From NCBI GenBank assembly GCA_035509315.1, contig DATJLS010000043.1:1-64000 (forward strand): a DNA stretch of 64,000 nt, in the 5' to 3' direction. The notes below the pieces were generated by a model. That model ran no database searches. It worked only from the letters and a program-made list of their open reading frames with translations, and had not been told where the DNA came from. Source of the DNA: JAKAWQ01 sp035509315. GTDB lineage: Bacteria; Pseudomonadota; Alphaproteobacteria; Acetobacterales; Acetobacteraceae. The translations under genes were made by a program, and so were the position numbers. How positions within the stretch are numbered: position 1 is the first letter of the stretch; each line of letters starts with the position of its first letter. Positions 18,230 to 26,553 of the stretch are shown here, piece by piece.

Positions 18230-18885
18230 TTGGGCGATTTCGGCCGATCGTCCCGTCGGTTCCCCCTATTCCGATGAAGAACGTCGAGACTTCGGATGAG
18301 GAAGCCGCCACAAGGGACGAAGAAGCGAAACGCAAATCCTTGCTAGAGGCCGCGTTCGAGCGTGCGCAAAAGGAGGGGCACGGATCCGGCTACACCGAAG
18401 GCTGGAACGCCGCCGCGGCAGATGTCCGGACGCGCCTGGAGGCGCCGCTTGCCGATCTCGCCGGAGCGTTGCGATCCGGACTGGCTGAACTCGATGCCCT
18501 GCTTGCAGGCGTCACACCCGACATCGCGCGTATCATCGTGCGTCATGCGATCGAACTGGCTGAGGCTCTCGTTTCCGCTCCCTGCGCTTTCGACCGCAAG
18601 CCCCTCGCGCGGCGCCTGATCGCCGAGGCAGCGGCCGAAACTAGCTTGCGGAGAAAACTCATCTGCCTCGCCCATCCCGAAACCATCGCCATGCTCGAGG
18701 AGGATCTGCGACATGCTGGCTGCGCTGCGGAACCTCACCCGGAGATGACAGAGGGCGGCATCGTCCTGCGCATCGCCGACATTGATCTGGGCCGTGAGAT
18801 CGCCGAATGGGACGCTTCGGTCTCACGGCAGGTCGGACTGCTTCGCAAGCTCTTGAACGAGGGGGGAGCAGGACTTGGGAAATGA
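18226..18885 (+). CDS. fliH: Flagellar export ATPase regulator FliH
   Basis: 219 aa. FliH dimerises, binds FliI and tethers it to FliN/FlhA. The N-terminal part is charged, followed by a Gly-spaced helix segment (KEGHGSGYTEGWNAA) typical of FliH GxxxG repeats. The C-terminal domain includes ARIIVRHAIELAEALV and GGIVLRIADIDLGREIAEW. GTG start overlaps the preceding small gene (GTGA); ATG at 18274 is an alternative. Its 3' end overlaps the fliI start by 11 bp. Confidence 0.85.
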   Translation: MIGRFRPIVPSVPPIPMKNVETSDEEAATRDEEAKRKSLLEAAFERAQKEGHGSGYTEGWNAAAADVRTRLEAPLADLAGALRSGLAELDALLAGVTPDIARIIVRHAIELAEALVSAPCAFDRKPLARRLIAEAAAETSLRRKLICLAHPETIAMLEEDLRHAGCAAEPHPEMTEGGIVLRIADIDLGREIAEWDASVSRQVGLLRKLLNEGGAGLGK

Positions 18886-20230
18886 ACCCGGCGAGACTCT
18901 CCTGGCAACCCTTGCCGCCACCGTTGCCGCCCGCATGGAAATTGCCGCGAACGGCCTTGAGCCTGTCCGCAGAAGCGGCTTCGTCCTGCGGTCCACCGGC
19001 GAGACCATATGGTCCACGAACCTCGCGGTACCGACCGGTGCCAGATGTGTCATCGAGACCGCCTATGGGCCTCTTGGCGCCGAAGCCGTCGGCTTCGATG
19101 ACGGCATGATGATATTGATGGCCGAACGTAGCAGCAAAGGCGTGCAGTTCGGCGATCGAGTCCGGGCCTCCCACGGTGTCGTTGCCGCTTCAGTGGGAGA
19201 AGCCCTGCTCGGGCGGGTCCTGGATGCCTATGGCGACCCTCTCGATGGCGGCGCGCCGCCCAAAACCACCGAATATTGGCCGCTTGCCGGAACGCCGATC
19301 AATCCGATGACAAGGGCCCGCATTGCGCGTCCATTCGACATCGGCATCCGCGCCATCAATGGCCTCGCCACGCTGGGTCGCGGCATGCGTGTCGGCCTGT
19401 TCGCCGGCTCCGGTGTCGGCAAATCCACCTTGCTCGGGATGGCGGCCAGGCACGCCGAGGTCGATTGTGTCGTCGCCACCATGATCGGCGAACGCGGCAG
19501 AGAGGTTCGCGAATTCGTCGAGGATCATCTCAGAGAAGCGCTCACCCGCAGCGTTGTGGTCGCGAGTGCCGCCGATCAGCCACCGCTCGCCAGGGTCCTT
19601 GGCGCGCAAAGAGCGGCGGCCGTCGCGGAGTATTTTCGTGCGCGTGGCCGGAATGTTCTCTTCCTGGTCGATTCCCTGACCCGCCTCGCCATGGCCGGTC
19701 GTGAAATCGGGCTTTCGGTCGGCGAGCCTCCCGCGACCAAGGGCTATCCGCCCTCCGTATTCGGACAGCTTGCCTCCTATGTCGAACGCGCCGGCAACGG
19801 AAACGATGGGCAGGGCTCGATCACGGCCATCTATACGGTGCTGGTCGAAGCCGATGACCATATCGGCGACCCGATCGCCGATGCGGCCCGCTCCGTGCTT
19901 GACGGCCACATTGTTCTTTCCCGAAAATCCAGCGAAGCGGGGATCTATCCGCCCATTGATGCCGCGATGTCCCTTTCGCGCCCAATGCCCGCCCTGGTTT
20001 CCGAGGAACATAACGCGGCGGCCCTGCGATTCCGGCTGCTATGGTCGCGGCTCGAGCAGAAGCGGGAGCTCATCGACATCGGTGCCTATGCGCCGGGACG
20101 GGATCTGATTCTTGACGACGCTCTCGCGCATAGCACGCGGATGGAGTCTTTCCTGCGCCAGGACAAGCGCATCAAGGTTCCCCTCGATCAGTCGGTCGCC
20201 GGTCTCTGTCGGGCCGTCGAGGAGATGTAG
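18875..20230 (+). CDS. fliI: Flagellar export ATPase FliI
   Basis: 451 aa, standard length. The Walker A loop is FAGSGVGKSTLLGM; next comes MIGERGREVREFVEDHL, then Walker B in VLFLVDSLTRLAMAGREIGL and the GEPPATKGYPPSVFGQL signature of FliI/SctN ATPases. It energises or orders type III export together with FliH and FliJ. The start is a TTG at 18875, chosen because a run GAGGGGGGAG sits about 9 nt upstream and no ATG fits better. fliJ follows after 18 bp. Confidence 0.95.
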   Translation: MGNEPGETLLATLAATVAARMEIAANGLEPVRRSGFVLRSTGETIWSTNLAVPTGARCVIETAYGPLGAEAVGFDDGMMILMAERSSKGVQFGDRVRASHGVVAASVGEALLGRVLDAYGDPLDGGAPPKTTEYWPLAGTPINPMTRARIARPFDIGIRAINGLATLGRGMRVGLFAGSGVGKSTLLGMAARHAEVDCVVATMIGERGREVREFVEDHLREALTRSVVVASAADQPPLARVLGAQRAAAVAEYFRARGRNVLFLVDSLTRLAMAGREIGLSVGEPPATKGYPPSVFGQLASYVERAGNGNDGQGSITAIYTVLVEADDHIGDPIADAARSVLDGHIVLSRKSSEAGIYPPIDAAMSLSRPMPALVSEEHNAAALRFRLLWSRLEQKRELIDIGAYAPGRDLILDDALAHSTRMESFLRQDKRIKVPLDQSVAGLCRAVEEM

Positions 20231-20248
20231 GCCGAGGAAATTGTAGGA

Positions 20249-20641
20249 ATGGCTTCGGCCCGCCTCGTCAGATTGCTCTCTCGCCTGGCCGCTCGTGATC
20301 TCGCCATGTCGGAAAGACACGCCGTGGAGGCCGCCGCCAGCTTCCGATCGATGGTTCGTAACGTGAATCTTCTTGATTCATACACCAAGGAGCTTTCGGC
20401 CAGCCTGTTCGACAATGCATGGAATGGTTATGATTTTGCGGTCGCCATCGGGTTCAGGGCCAGTGGAATCAAGGCAAGCAACGACGCCGCAGCGGCCATG
20501 GAGCGTGGGCAGAACCTCCAACGTCTGGCTCTGGACCGTCTGGCCCGGGAGTTGCAACGGCGAGACGCGATCACCTCCGCGACAAAAGCCGTGGAAATTG
20601 ACGCCGAGCGCGAGCGCGCCCGCATCGAAGACCGCAGATAG
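20249..20641 (+). CDS. fliJ: Flagellar export chaperone FliJ
   Basis: 130 aa, predicted almost entirely helical with heptad-like charged stretches (a coiled coil), no other domain. FliJ proteins are poorly conserved; the call rests on size, coiled-coil character (LQRRDAITSATKAVEIDAERER) and position directly after fliI. FliJ connects FliI to FlhA and escorts export chaperones. It is the last gene of the flagellar block. Confidence 0.75.
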   Translation: MASARLVRLLSRLAARDLAMSERHAVEAAASFRSMVRNVNLLDSYTKELSASLFDNAWNGYDFAVAIGFRASGIKASNDAAAAMERGQNLQRLALDRLARELQRRDAITSATKAVEIDAERERARIEDRR

Positions 20642-20806
20642 GCGAAGATCTTTCCGGCCAGGAGTGCAAACGGCGATCTCTTCCGGCGCGGCGGCAACCG
20701 CAGTTTACGAAGATTCCCGGTGAAATCGCCTCACGATCCGCCAAAGCCATGTTGATCCGGGCAGTCCCTGCTTCACCATTCCCGCTCTTCGTATTGCCGT
20801 GGCTTC

Positions 20807-20909
20807 GAGAGCGGGACACGCTCGCTTGCGCTCCCTTATCCCGCTCTCGCTTTCCGTTTCCCCGCGTGATTCAAACCTCCGGTGTTCCCACCTCCGGTCA
20901 TCACGCTCT
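20807..20909 (-). repeat. Dispersed palindromic repeat, copy 1 (tandem)
   Basis: On the minus strand the unit starts AGAGCGTGATGACCGGAGG, continues through a TGAATCACGCG segment and a GAAAC/GAGAGCGGGAT block. Stem 1 pairs GCGTGAT with ATCACGC; stem 2 pairs GCGGGATG with CATCCCGC. The 72 bp core 20838-20909 is identical to 20941-21012 except for one base. Confidence 0.85.
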
Positions 20910-21012
20910 CGCGCGGGATGCGTTCGCTCCCGCTCCCCCCATCCCGCTCTCGCTTTCCGTTTCCCCGCGTGATTCAGACCTCCGGTGTTCCCACCTCCGG
21001 TCATCACGCTCT
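20910..21012 (-). repeat. Dispersed palindromic repeat, copy 2 (tandem)
   Basis: Second unit of the tandem pair, same orientation as copy 1 and directly adjoining it. The core 20941-21012 differs from copy 1 by one base (AAACC versus AGACC). A diverged copy in opposite orientation lies at 23243-23343. Confidence 0.85.
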
Positions 21013-21116
21013 ATGATGCAAGCGTGCTGAGGCGTCCGCCCACCGGGCCCGGGCCCTCGGCGGCGCGCCTCTCTTCAAGGCCATAACGCGATGAAAAGCT
21101 TCCAGAGGAAACCAAG

Positions 21117-22037
21117 ATGGCAAGAGCCTATGCAAGCAGGATCATCCCCGCGCCAGTCGAAGCGTTGTGGCCGATTGTGCGGGACTTCAATGCCCTTCCT
21201 TCGTGGCATCCCGCGATAAAATCGAGCGAGATCGAAGATGGCCGTGATGCCGACACGATCGGTGCCATCCGTTCCTTCACTCTTGCGGATGGCGCTCATG
21301 TCCGCGAGCGTCTCCTGGAACTTGATGATTGCCGCTATCGCTTTCGCTACAACTTCGAGAAGCCCGCCTTCCCGGTTGCGAATTACATCTCCACCTTCAC
21401 GCTGATCCCGCTCACCGACCGCGACGCGACCTTCGCCGAATGGCGTGCGGATTTCGACGAGCCCTCTGCAGAGCCTGGCCGCTATGTCGATATCATCTCC
21501 AATGCCGTCTTCGCCGGCGGCCTCTCGGCCCTCGCGGAAAAGGCGGCAGGCCGGGCCGTCCAAGCGGGCACGACCCGCTGGCAGGGTTTCCGGCCGGCGA
21601 AAGTCTTTTGCGCCGCCCTCATCCACGGACCCATCGCGGAGGTCTGGCGCCGCATCCGCGATTTTGCCGGCATGGGGGATTGGCATCCGGATATCCATGA
21701 GATGCGCATGCTGGACGGCGCGCGTTCGGACAAGGTGGGCGGCACGCGCGACTTCCGCGCCGGTGACAATGGCCTGCATGAGCAGCTCACACTGCTCTCG
21801 GACCATCGCCACACATTCCGCTATCGCATCACGAAGACCACCATGCCGTGGCTCAATTATCATGCCGGTGTGCGGCTCTATCCCGTCACCGCAACGAACG
21901 AGACCCTTGCCGTCTGGACCGCCGACTGGACCGCGTCACCCAATGACGACCTTGCCCTCATTCCAACGGTGCATCATGATGTCTTCCAGCGCGCGTTCGA
22001 TACCCTGAACGAACGCTTCTTTGCACGCTCGGCATGA
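21117..22037 (+). CDS. Tandem-domain SRPBCC (polyketide cyclase/dehydrase-like) protein
   Basis: 306 aa made of two similar SRPBCC/START-like halves. The first begins ASRIIPAPVEALWPIVRDFNALPSWHPAI, the second FCAALIHGPIAEVWRRIRDFAGMGDWHPDI; both then show a G.(I/T)R(S/D)F segment and a Y(R/S)F-type strand, the Polyketide_cyc2 pattern. Such proteins bind small hydrophobic ligands; the ligand here is unknown. It has an AGAGGA ribosome-binding site and lies 103 bp before a luciferase-like monooxygenase, so a joint role in oxidising a hydrophobic substrate is possible but unproven. Confidence 0.8.
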   Translation: MARAYASRIIPAPVEALWPIVRDFNALPSWHPAIKSSEIEDGRDADTIGAIRSFTLADGAHVRERLLELDDCRYRFRYNFEKPAFPVANYISTFTLIPLTDRDATFAEWRADFDEPSAEPGRYVDIISNAVFAGGLSALAEKAAGRAVQAGTTRWQGFRPAKVFCAALIHGPIAEVWRRIRDFAGMGDWHPDIHEMRMLDGARSDKVGGTRDFRAGDNGLHEQLTLLSDHRHTFRYRITKTTMPWLNYHAGVRLYPVTATNETLAVWTADWTASPNDDLALIPTVHHDVFQRAFDTLNERFFARSA

Positions 22038-22140
22038 GTCCGCCGCCTCGTTCCTTCGCGCGAACTCACCGAGGCAACTGTGGAGCCGCGGGAGAGGGAA
22101 CGCATCCACGCCCGCGGCCCGACGATAACGGAGAGAAACG

Positions 22141-23244
22141 ATGAGACTTGGCCTCTTCATGATGCCGCTTCATGATCCCAGCCGGAACTACACGGACGTG
22201 CTGAAGCAGGATCGTGAGGCGATCCTGCTTGCCGATCAGCTCGGCTATGATGAGGCGTGGGTCGGTGAACACTATTCGTGCAAGACCGAGCCGATCACGA
22301 GCCCGCTCCAGTTCATGGCGACGCTCATTCCCATGACGAAGCGGATCACCTTTGGCACCGGCGTCATCAACCTCCCCCAGCATCATCCGGCCGCTGTCGC
22401 CGGAGACGTCGCGATGTTCGATCACCTCTCCGAGGGGCGCTACATCATGGGTGTCGGTCCCGGAGGTCTCGGCTCCGATTTCGAGCTCTTCGAGACGTTC
22501 GAGAAAGATCGCGCCGCGATGATGACCGAGAGCATCGACATCATCCATCAGATCTGGGCGTCCGATCCGCCGTACCGGATCCATGGCAAGTTCTGGAACG
22601 TCGTCGTCGATCGCGAGACCCAGCTGCATCTTGGCATCGGGCCGATGCTGAAGCCGTACCAGAAGCCCCATCCGCCGCTCGCGGTCTCGGCGATGAGCCC
22701 AAGATCGTCCACCGCGCGGCTCGCCGGCGAGCGGGGCTGGGGGATGGTTTCGGCCAATTTCACCCCGAGCAGCCAGGTGCTAAGCCATTGGCAAGCCTAT
22801 TGCGAGGGCGCCGAGAAGGCAGGGCGCCGCCCGGATCGGGCCAACTGGCGGGTCGCCCGCAGCATCCTCTGCGCGGAGACGGACGCGGAAGCCGCCGACT
22901 ATCTCGCCAATGAGAAATGCAGCCCGGGCTGGTACTACGCCTATCTGCGGGACAATCTCAGCACGTACAAGATGACCAAGATCTTCAAGCCCTATGAGAG
23001 CATGTCCGACGACGAGCTGACGGTCCCGCGCATGCTGGAGATGATGGTGATCTCGGGCAGCCCGGCAACCGTGCTCGATCGGCTGGTGGCCCTGGTCGAC
23101 GAGATCGGCTGGTTCGGCACGCTTCTGCTCACGCACAAGGATTGGGACAATCCGCCGCTGCACCGCAAATCCATGCAGCGGCTCGCGGAAAGCGTGTTTC
23201 CGCGGCTCGGCCAGCATATGCAGGCGCGCCAAGCCGCTGAATAG
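22141..23244 (+). CDS. LLM-class flavin-dependent oxidoreductase
   Basis: 367 aa luciferase-like (bacterial luciferase fold) monooxygenase. Family features are the N-terminal RLGLFMMPLH, LADQLGYDEAWVGEHY, the RITFGTGVINLPQHHPAAVAGDVAMFDHLS region, and SEGRYIMGVGPGG. These FMN- or F420-dependent enzymes oxidise diverse substrates (alkanesulfonates, terpenes such as limonene, nitriloacetate-type compounds). The exact substrate cannot be assigned. A GGAGAG ribosome-binding site precedes the ATG. The stop codon TAG forms the first bases of the 23243-23343 repeat. Confidence 0.88.
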   Translation: MRLGLFMMPLHDPSRNYTDVLKQDREAILLADQLGYDEAWVGEHYSCKTEPITSPLQFMATLIPMTKRITFGTGVINLPQHHPAAVAGDVAMFDHLSEGRYIMGVGPGGLGSDFELFETFEKDRAAMMTESIDIIHQIWASDPPYRIHGKFWNVVVDRETQLHLGIGPMLKPYQKPHPPLAVSAMSPRSSTARLAGERGWGMVSANFTPSSQVLSHWQAYCEGAEKAGRRPDRANWRVARSILCAETDAEAADYLANEKCSPGWYYAYLRDNLSTYKMTKIFKPYESMSDDELTVPRMLEMMVISGSPATVLDRLVALVDEIGWFGTLLLTHKDWDNPPLHRKSMQRLAESVFPRLGQHMQARQAAE

Positions 23245-23343
23245 AGCGTGATGACCGGGGGTGGATCACCGGAGGTCTGAATCACGCGAGAAAACAAACG
23301 GAGAGAGCGGGATGGGTGAGCGTGAGTGAACGCATCCCGCTTT
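23243..23343 (+). repeat. Dispersed palindromic repeat, copy 3, between convergent genes
   Basis: It begins AGAGCGTGATGACCGGGGG and contains GGAGGTCTGAATCACGCGAG and CGGGATG...CGCATCCCGC, matching the reverse complement of the 20807-21012 copies over roughly 100 bp with scattered changes. It overlaps the stop codon of the upstream gene and lies 7 bp before the end of the opposing gene, so it could act as a two-way transcription terminator. Confidence 0.8.
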
Positions 23344-23350
23344 CGATCCC

Positions 23351-24490
23351 TCAACGCAGCACGGGATAGGCGCCGGCCAGGCTTGCCGCACCCCAGGCCA
23401 GAGCGAAGGGCGAAAGGTTTATCTCCGGTGCCTTGCCGAGCGCCAGCGCCGCAAGCAGCCGCCCGGCATAGGGCCCGATGGTGAGGCCGACCGCGCCGAG
23501 CCCGTTGCCAATGACGAGCCCGGGGAGGTCCGGCACGGAGCCTAGCATCGGAACATGGCCGGGCCCGACCGGCCGGAACCCGACCCGGGTTTCGAGAATG
23601 GTCGCTTCCGCGAGCCCCGGGGCGATGCGGAGCGCCTCGGCCAGCACCTCCGCGAGCCCGCGTGCGGTGACGCGGCAATCGAACCCGGCATCCTCGCGCG
23701 TGGCCCCAACCACCACGCGCGATCCCTCGAAGGCGAGCAGATAATGCGACCCGGCCGGCAGGATCACCGGCCAGGAACCGCTCTCCGCCCCAGGAAGGAG
23801 GAGATGAAGGATCTGCCCGCGCTGCGGCGCAATCGCGAGTTCCTTCCCGAGCGGCGCGAGCAGCGAAGGCGCCCAGGCCCCCGCGGCCGCCACCACCGCA
23901 TCGGCGGCCAGCATCTCCCCATCCAGGCGCACGCCGCTCACGCGCCCGCCCGCCACCGCCAGCGCCGCCTCGCCCTCTCGCATCACTGCGCCGAGCCGCC
24001 TCGCCGCGTCCAGCAGCGCCGTCCTCGTCCGCCGCCCATCCACACGCGCACCACCGCCCACGCGCACCGCCTTCAACCCTTCACGAAGCGGGGGGAAAAG
24101 CGCCCGCGCCTCATTCGCAGAAAGAAGGCGCACCTCGCCTGCCTCCGGAGCCGCCGTGGCGCGCTGTCGCGCAAGCCGCTCGACCGCGGCGAGCTCGCCC
24201 TCATCCGTGCTGACGAAGAGCGCGCCCACCCGCGCATAGCCCGTATCTCCGGCGCCGGCCTGCTCAAGAGCGGCCACGAGCGCGGGGTAATACCGTGCAC
24301 CCGCTTCGTAGAGCGCGTAGAAGGCCGGATCATCGAGCGCGCCGAGCCACGGACAGACGATCCCCGCCCCGGCGGCGGTCGCCCGTCCCTCGCGCGCCGC
24401 ATCGATGATCGTCACCTCCGCGCTTTCGCGCGCGAGGTGATAGGCGACACTCGCGCCGAGAATTCCGGCACCCACGACGACGATCCGCAT
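23351..24490 (-). CDS. FAD-dependent oxidoreductase of the D-amino-acid oxidase/GlpO family
   Basis: 379 aa from the ATG at 24490, placed directly before the dinucleotide-binding motif MRIVVVGAGILGASVAYHL; longer frames upstream are not protein-like. A second FAD signature is GFRPVGPGHVPMLG, and the C-terminal GLVIGNGLGAVGLTIGPYAG is the typical DAO-family ending. Such enzymes oxidise amines or amino acids (DadA-, glycine oxidase- or sarcosine oxidase-like). Its divergent neighbour is an SDR dehydrogenase, and a peptide/opine-type ABC transporter follows; a joint catabolic role is inferred. Confidence 0.87.
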   Translation of the reverse strand: MRIVVVGAGILGASVAYHLARESAEVTIIDAAREGRATAAGAGIVCPWLGALDDPAFYALYEAGARYYPALVAALEQAGAGDTGYARVGALFVSTDEGELAAVERLARQRATAAPEAGEVRLLSANEARALFPPLREGLKAVRVGGGARVDGRRTRTALLDAARRLGAVMREGEAALAVAGGRVSGVRLDGEMLAADAVVAAAGAWAPSLLAPLGKELAIAPQRGQILHLLLPGAESGSWPVILPAGSHYLLAFEGSRVVVGATREDAGFDCRVTARGLAEVLAEALRIAPGLAEATILETRVGFRPVGPGHVPMLGSVPDLPGLVIGNGLGAVGLTIGPYAGRLLAALALGKAPEINLSPFALAWGAASLAGAYPVLR

Positions 24491-24570
24491 GGTCTCGGCC
24501 TTGTCCGAACCGCAAGCTTCGGACTGTCGGGCCGTCCGGCATGCACGCGCAACCATCGCCCGCGTCATAG

Positions 24571-24615
24571 GTGATGCGAAAGGGGGTGATGCGAAAGGGG
24601 GTGATGCGAAAAGGT
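24571..24615 (+). repeat. Three tandem copies of a 15 bp unit between divergent genes
   Basis: The unit GTGATGCGAAAGGGG occurs at 24571-24585 and 24586-24600, with a third, slightly altered copy at 24601-24615. It lies in the shared upstream region of the oxidase (minus) and the SDR gene (plus), so it could be regulatory or a simple slippage array. Confidence 0.8.
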
Positions 24616-24732
24616 TGGGAACCGCGAAACCCTCTCGCCGGGCGACCGGATGATCGCCATCGCGCTCCAGATACGATATTCCAGGCCGGTATCCTTGGTA
24701 TTTCCACGGGGGCATTTTCCGGGAGGACGTTC

Positions 24733-25518
24733 ATGGCAACAATGCGCGGCGCCGATGCGCTTTCCGGATTCCGGGTCGATGGCAAGGTGGCGCTGGTGAC
24801 GGGCGGCGCGAGCGGCATCGGCTTCGCCGCCGCCTCGCTCCTTGCGGATGCCGGCGCGCGCGTGTTCGTGCTGGATCGCGACGCGGCGGCCGCGGAGAAA
24901 GCCGCGGCGAAGATCGGCGGCGAGACCGCCGCGCGCACCCTCGATGTCGCGGATGAAACCGCGATCCTCCGCGTCTTCGCCGAGATCGACGACGCGGCAA
25001 GCGGCATCGATATCCTCGTGAACAATGCCGGCGCCACCATTCGCCGCCCGGCCGTGGATCAGACTCTGGAGGAGTGGAACCAGGTCCTGGCCGTGAACAT
25101 GACCGGCGCGTTTCTCGCGGCGCGCACGGCCGCTCGCCACATGCTCGCCCGCATGCGGGGCGGCGCGATCGTCTCCACAGGCTCCATCATGGGGCTCTCC
25201 GGCGGCGGGCTCTATCCGAACATTTCCTACCAGACGACCAAGGGCGCCATCGTCAACATGACGCGCGCGCTGGCGGTGGAATGGGCGAAGGACGGAATCC
25301 GGGTGAATGCCGTCGCACCCACCTATGTGCGCACGCCCTTCATCGCGCCCCTGCTCGCCAAGCCTGAGCTGGTGGCGGCGATCGAGCGGATGACGCCGCT
25401 AGGCCGCATGGCAGAGCCCGAGGAAGTGGCCCCGGCCATCCTTTTCCTCGCCAGCCCCGCCGCCGCGATGATCACCGGCCATACATTGCCGGTGGATGGC
25501 GGGTTTCTCGCGCAATAA
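24733..25518 (+). CDS. Short-chain dehydrogenase/reductase (SDR)
   Basis: 261 aa classical SDR. The NAD(P)-binding motif is VTGGASGIGFAAASLL. NNAG follows in DILVNNAGATIRRPA, the catalytic Ser lies in STGSIMGLSGGG, Tyr and Lys are in SYQTTKGAIVNMTRALAVEWAKDGIRVNAV, and the end is ITGHTLPVDGGFLAQ. An Asp after beta-2 (FVLDRD) suggests NAD preference. The ATG at 24733 has a perfect GGGAGGA ribosome-binding site 6 nt upstream, which decides the start. Substrate unknown. Confidence 0.92.
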   Translation: MATMRGADALSGFRVDGKVALVTGGASGIGFAAASLLADAGARVFVLDRDAAAAEKAAAKIGGETAARTLDVADETAILRVFAEIDDAASGIDILVNNAGATIRRPAVDQTLEEWNQVLAVNMTGAFLAARTAARHMLARMRGGAIVSTGSIMGLSGGGLYPNISYQTTKGAIVNMTRALAVEWAKDGIRVNAVAPTYVRTPFIAPLLAKPELVAAIERMTPLGRMAEPEEVAPAILFLASPAAAMITGHTLPVDGGFLAQ

Positions 25519-25527
25519 TTTGGTCCG

Positions 25528-26553
25528 TCAGGCCGGCAGCCTGCCTTCCGCGACTGCGTGGCAGGCGACCCGCGTCGCGCCCGCCACCATGTATTCGGGC
25601 CGCTCCTCCCGGCAACGCGCATTCGCGAGCGGACAGCGCGGATGGAAGCTGCATCCCGGCGGTGGCGTGATTGGGCTCGGCACCTCGCCAGCGATCGGGA
25701 CGCGGCTTCGCCCGCCCGCCATCCGGTCCGGCGCAAGGTCCGGAATCGCGTCAAGCAGCATGCGCGTATAGGGATGGCGCGGCACCGAGAAGATCTCCTC
25801 GGCCGGCCCGATCTCGACGATTCTGCCGAGATACATCACGCCCAGCCGGTCCGACATGTGCCGCACCACGGCGAGATTGTGGCTGATGAAAAGATAGGTG
25901 AGATCGAGCCGGCGCTGAAGATCGCGCATCAGATTGAGGATCTGCGCCTGCACCGAGACATCGAGCGCCGAGGTCGGCTCATCGCAGACCAGGAACTCCG
26001 GCTCGCTCGAGAGCGCCCGCGCGATCGAGATGCGCTGTCGCTGGCCGCCCGAGAATTCGTGCGGAAATTTCTCGCCATCCGATGGCTGCAGCCCGACCTG
26101 CACGAGCAGCTCCGCCACCCGTGCCGCGATCGCCCGCGCCCCGCCAAGCATTCCGAAGGCGCGGATCGGCTCGGCGATGATCCGCGCGACGCGCCAGCGC
26201 GGATTGAGCGAGGCATAGGGATCCTGGAAGATCATGTTCATGCGCCGTCGCAAGCCCGCCTCGGCGCGTGCCGCGGCAAGCGGCTTGCCCGCGAAGCGAA
26301 TGGCGCCACGACTCGGCGCATGGAGCCCGACCGCGAGGCGCGCCATCGTCGATTTCCCGCAACCCGATTCTCCCACCAGGGCGAGCGTGGATCCCCTGCC
26401 GATCGTGAAGGAGACATCGTCCACCGCGCGCAGGAACCGCTGCTTCTCACCATTGGTGACCCGCCGCAGCCACGGGCCTGAGACATCGAAGAGGCGGGTC
26501 ACATGCTCGGCCTCGAAGAGCGTTGCGCCATCCGCGGTCGCTGCCTCACCCAT
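25528..26553 (-). CDS. Peptide-type ABC transporter ATP-binding protein (DppF/OppF family)
   Basis: 341 aa. Walker A is ALVGESGCGKSTMARL, signature EFSGGQRQRISIARAL, Walker B EFLVCDEPTSALDVS, H-loop FISHNLAVV. The C-terminal oligo_HPY domain has GCSFHPRCPLANARC, the Cys-rich tail typical of Opp/Dpp ATPases. Start ATG at 26553 overlaps the end of the partner ATPase by 8 bp. Last gene of a four-gene minus-strand operon. Confidence 0.92.
   Translation of the reverse strand: MGEAATADGATLFEAEHVTRLFDVSGPWLRRVTNGEKQRFLRAVDDVSFTIGRGSTLALVGESGCGKSTMARLAVGLHAPSRGAIRFAGKPLAAARAEAGLRRRMNMIFQDPYASLNPRWRVARIIAEPIRAFGMLGGARAIAARVAELLVQVGLQPSDGEKFPHEFSGGQRQRISIARALSSEPEFLVCDEPTSALDVSVQAQILNLMRDLQRRLDLTYLFISHNLAVVRHMSDRLGVMYLGRIVEIGPAEEIFSVPRHPYTRMLLDAIPDLAPDRMAGGRSRVPIAGEVPSPITPPPGCSFHPRCPLANARCREERPEYMVAGATRVACHAVAEGRLPA

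Larger units (their letters stand above)
20642..21116. other. 475 bp non-coding junction at the end of the flagellar cluster
   Basis: No gene is supported. The segment contains two tandem copies of a ~103 bp palindromic repeat (20807-21012) and ends with an AGAGGA ribosome-binding site for the next gene. It marks the change from flagellar to metabolic genes and from moderately to strongly GC-rich coding sequence. The repeats may serve as the operon terminator. Confidence 0.7.

Noticed and set aside
18226..18273. Later ATG start for fliH at 18274
   Set aside because: Kept as an alternative only; the GTG with GTGA overlap to the preceding gene fits the coupling seen throughout the operon.
20807..21012. 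CRISPR-like array
   Set aside because: Only two units of ~103 bp, the whole unit including its apparent spacer is repeated, and no cas genes are near.
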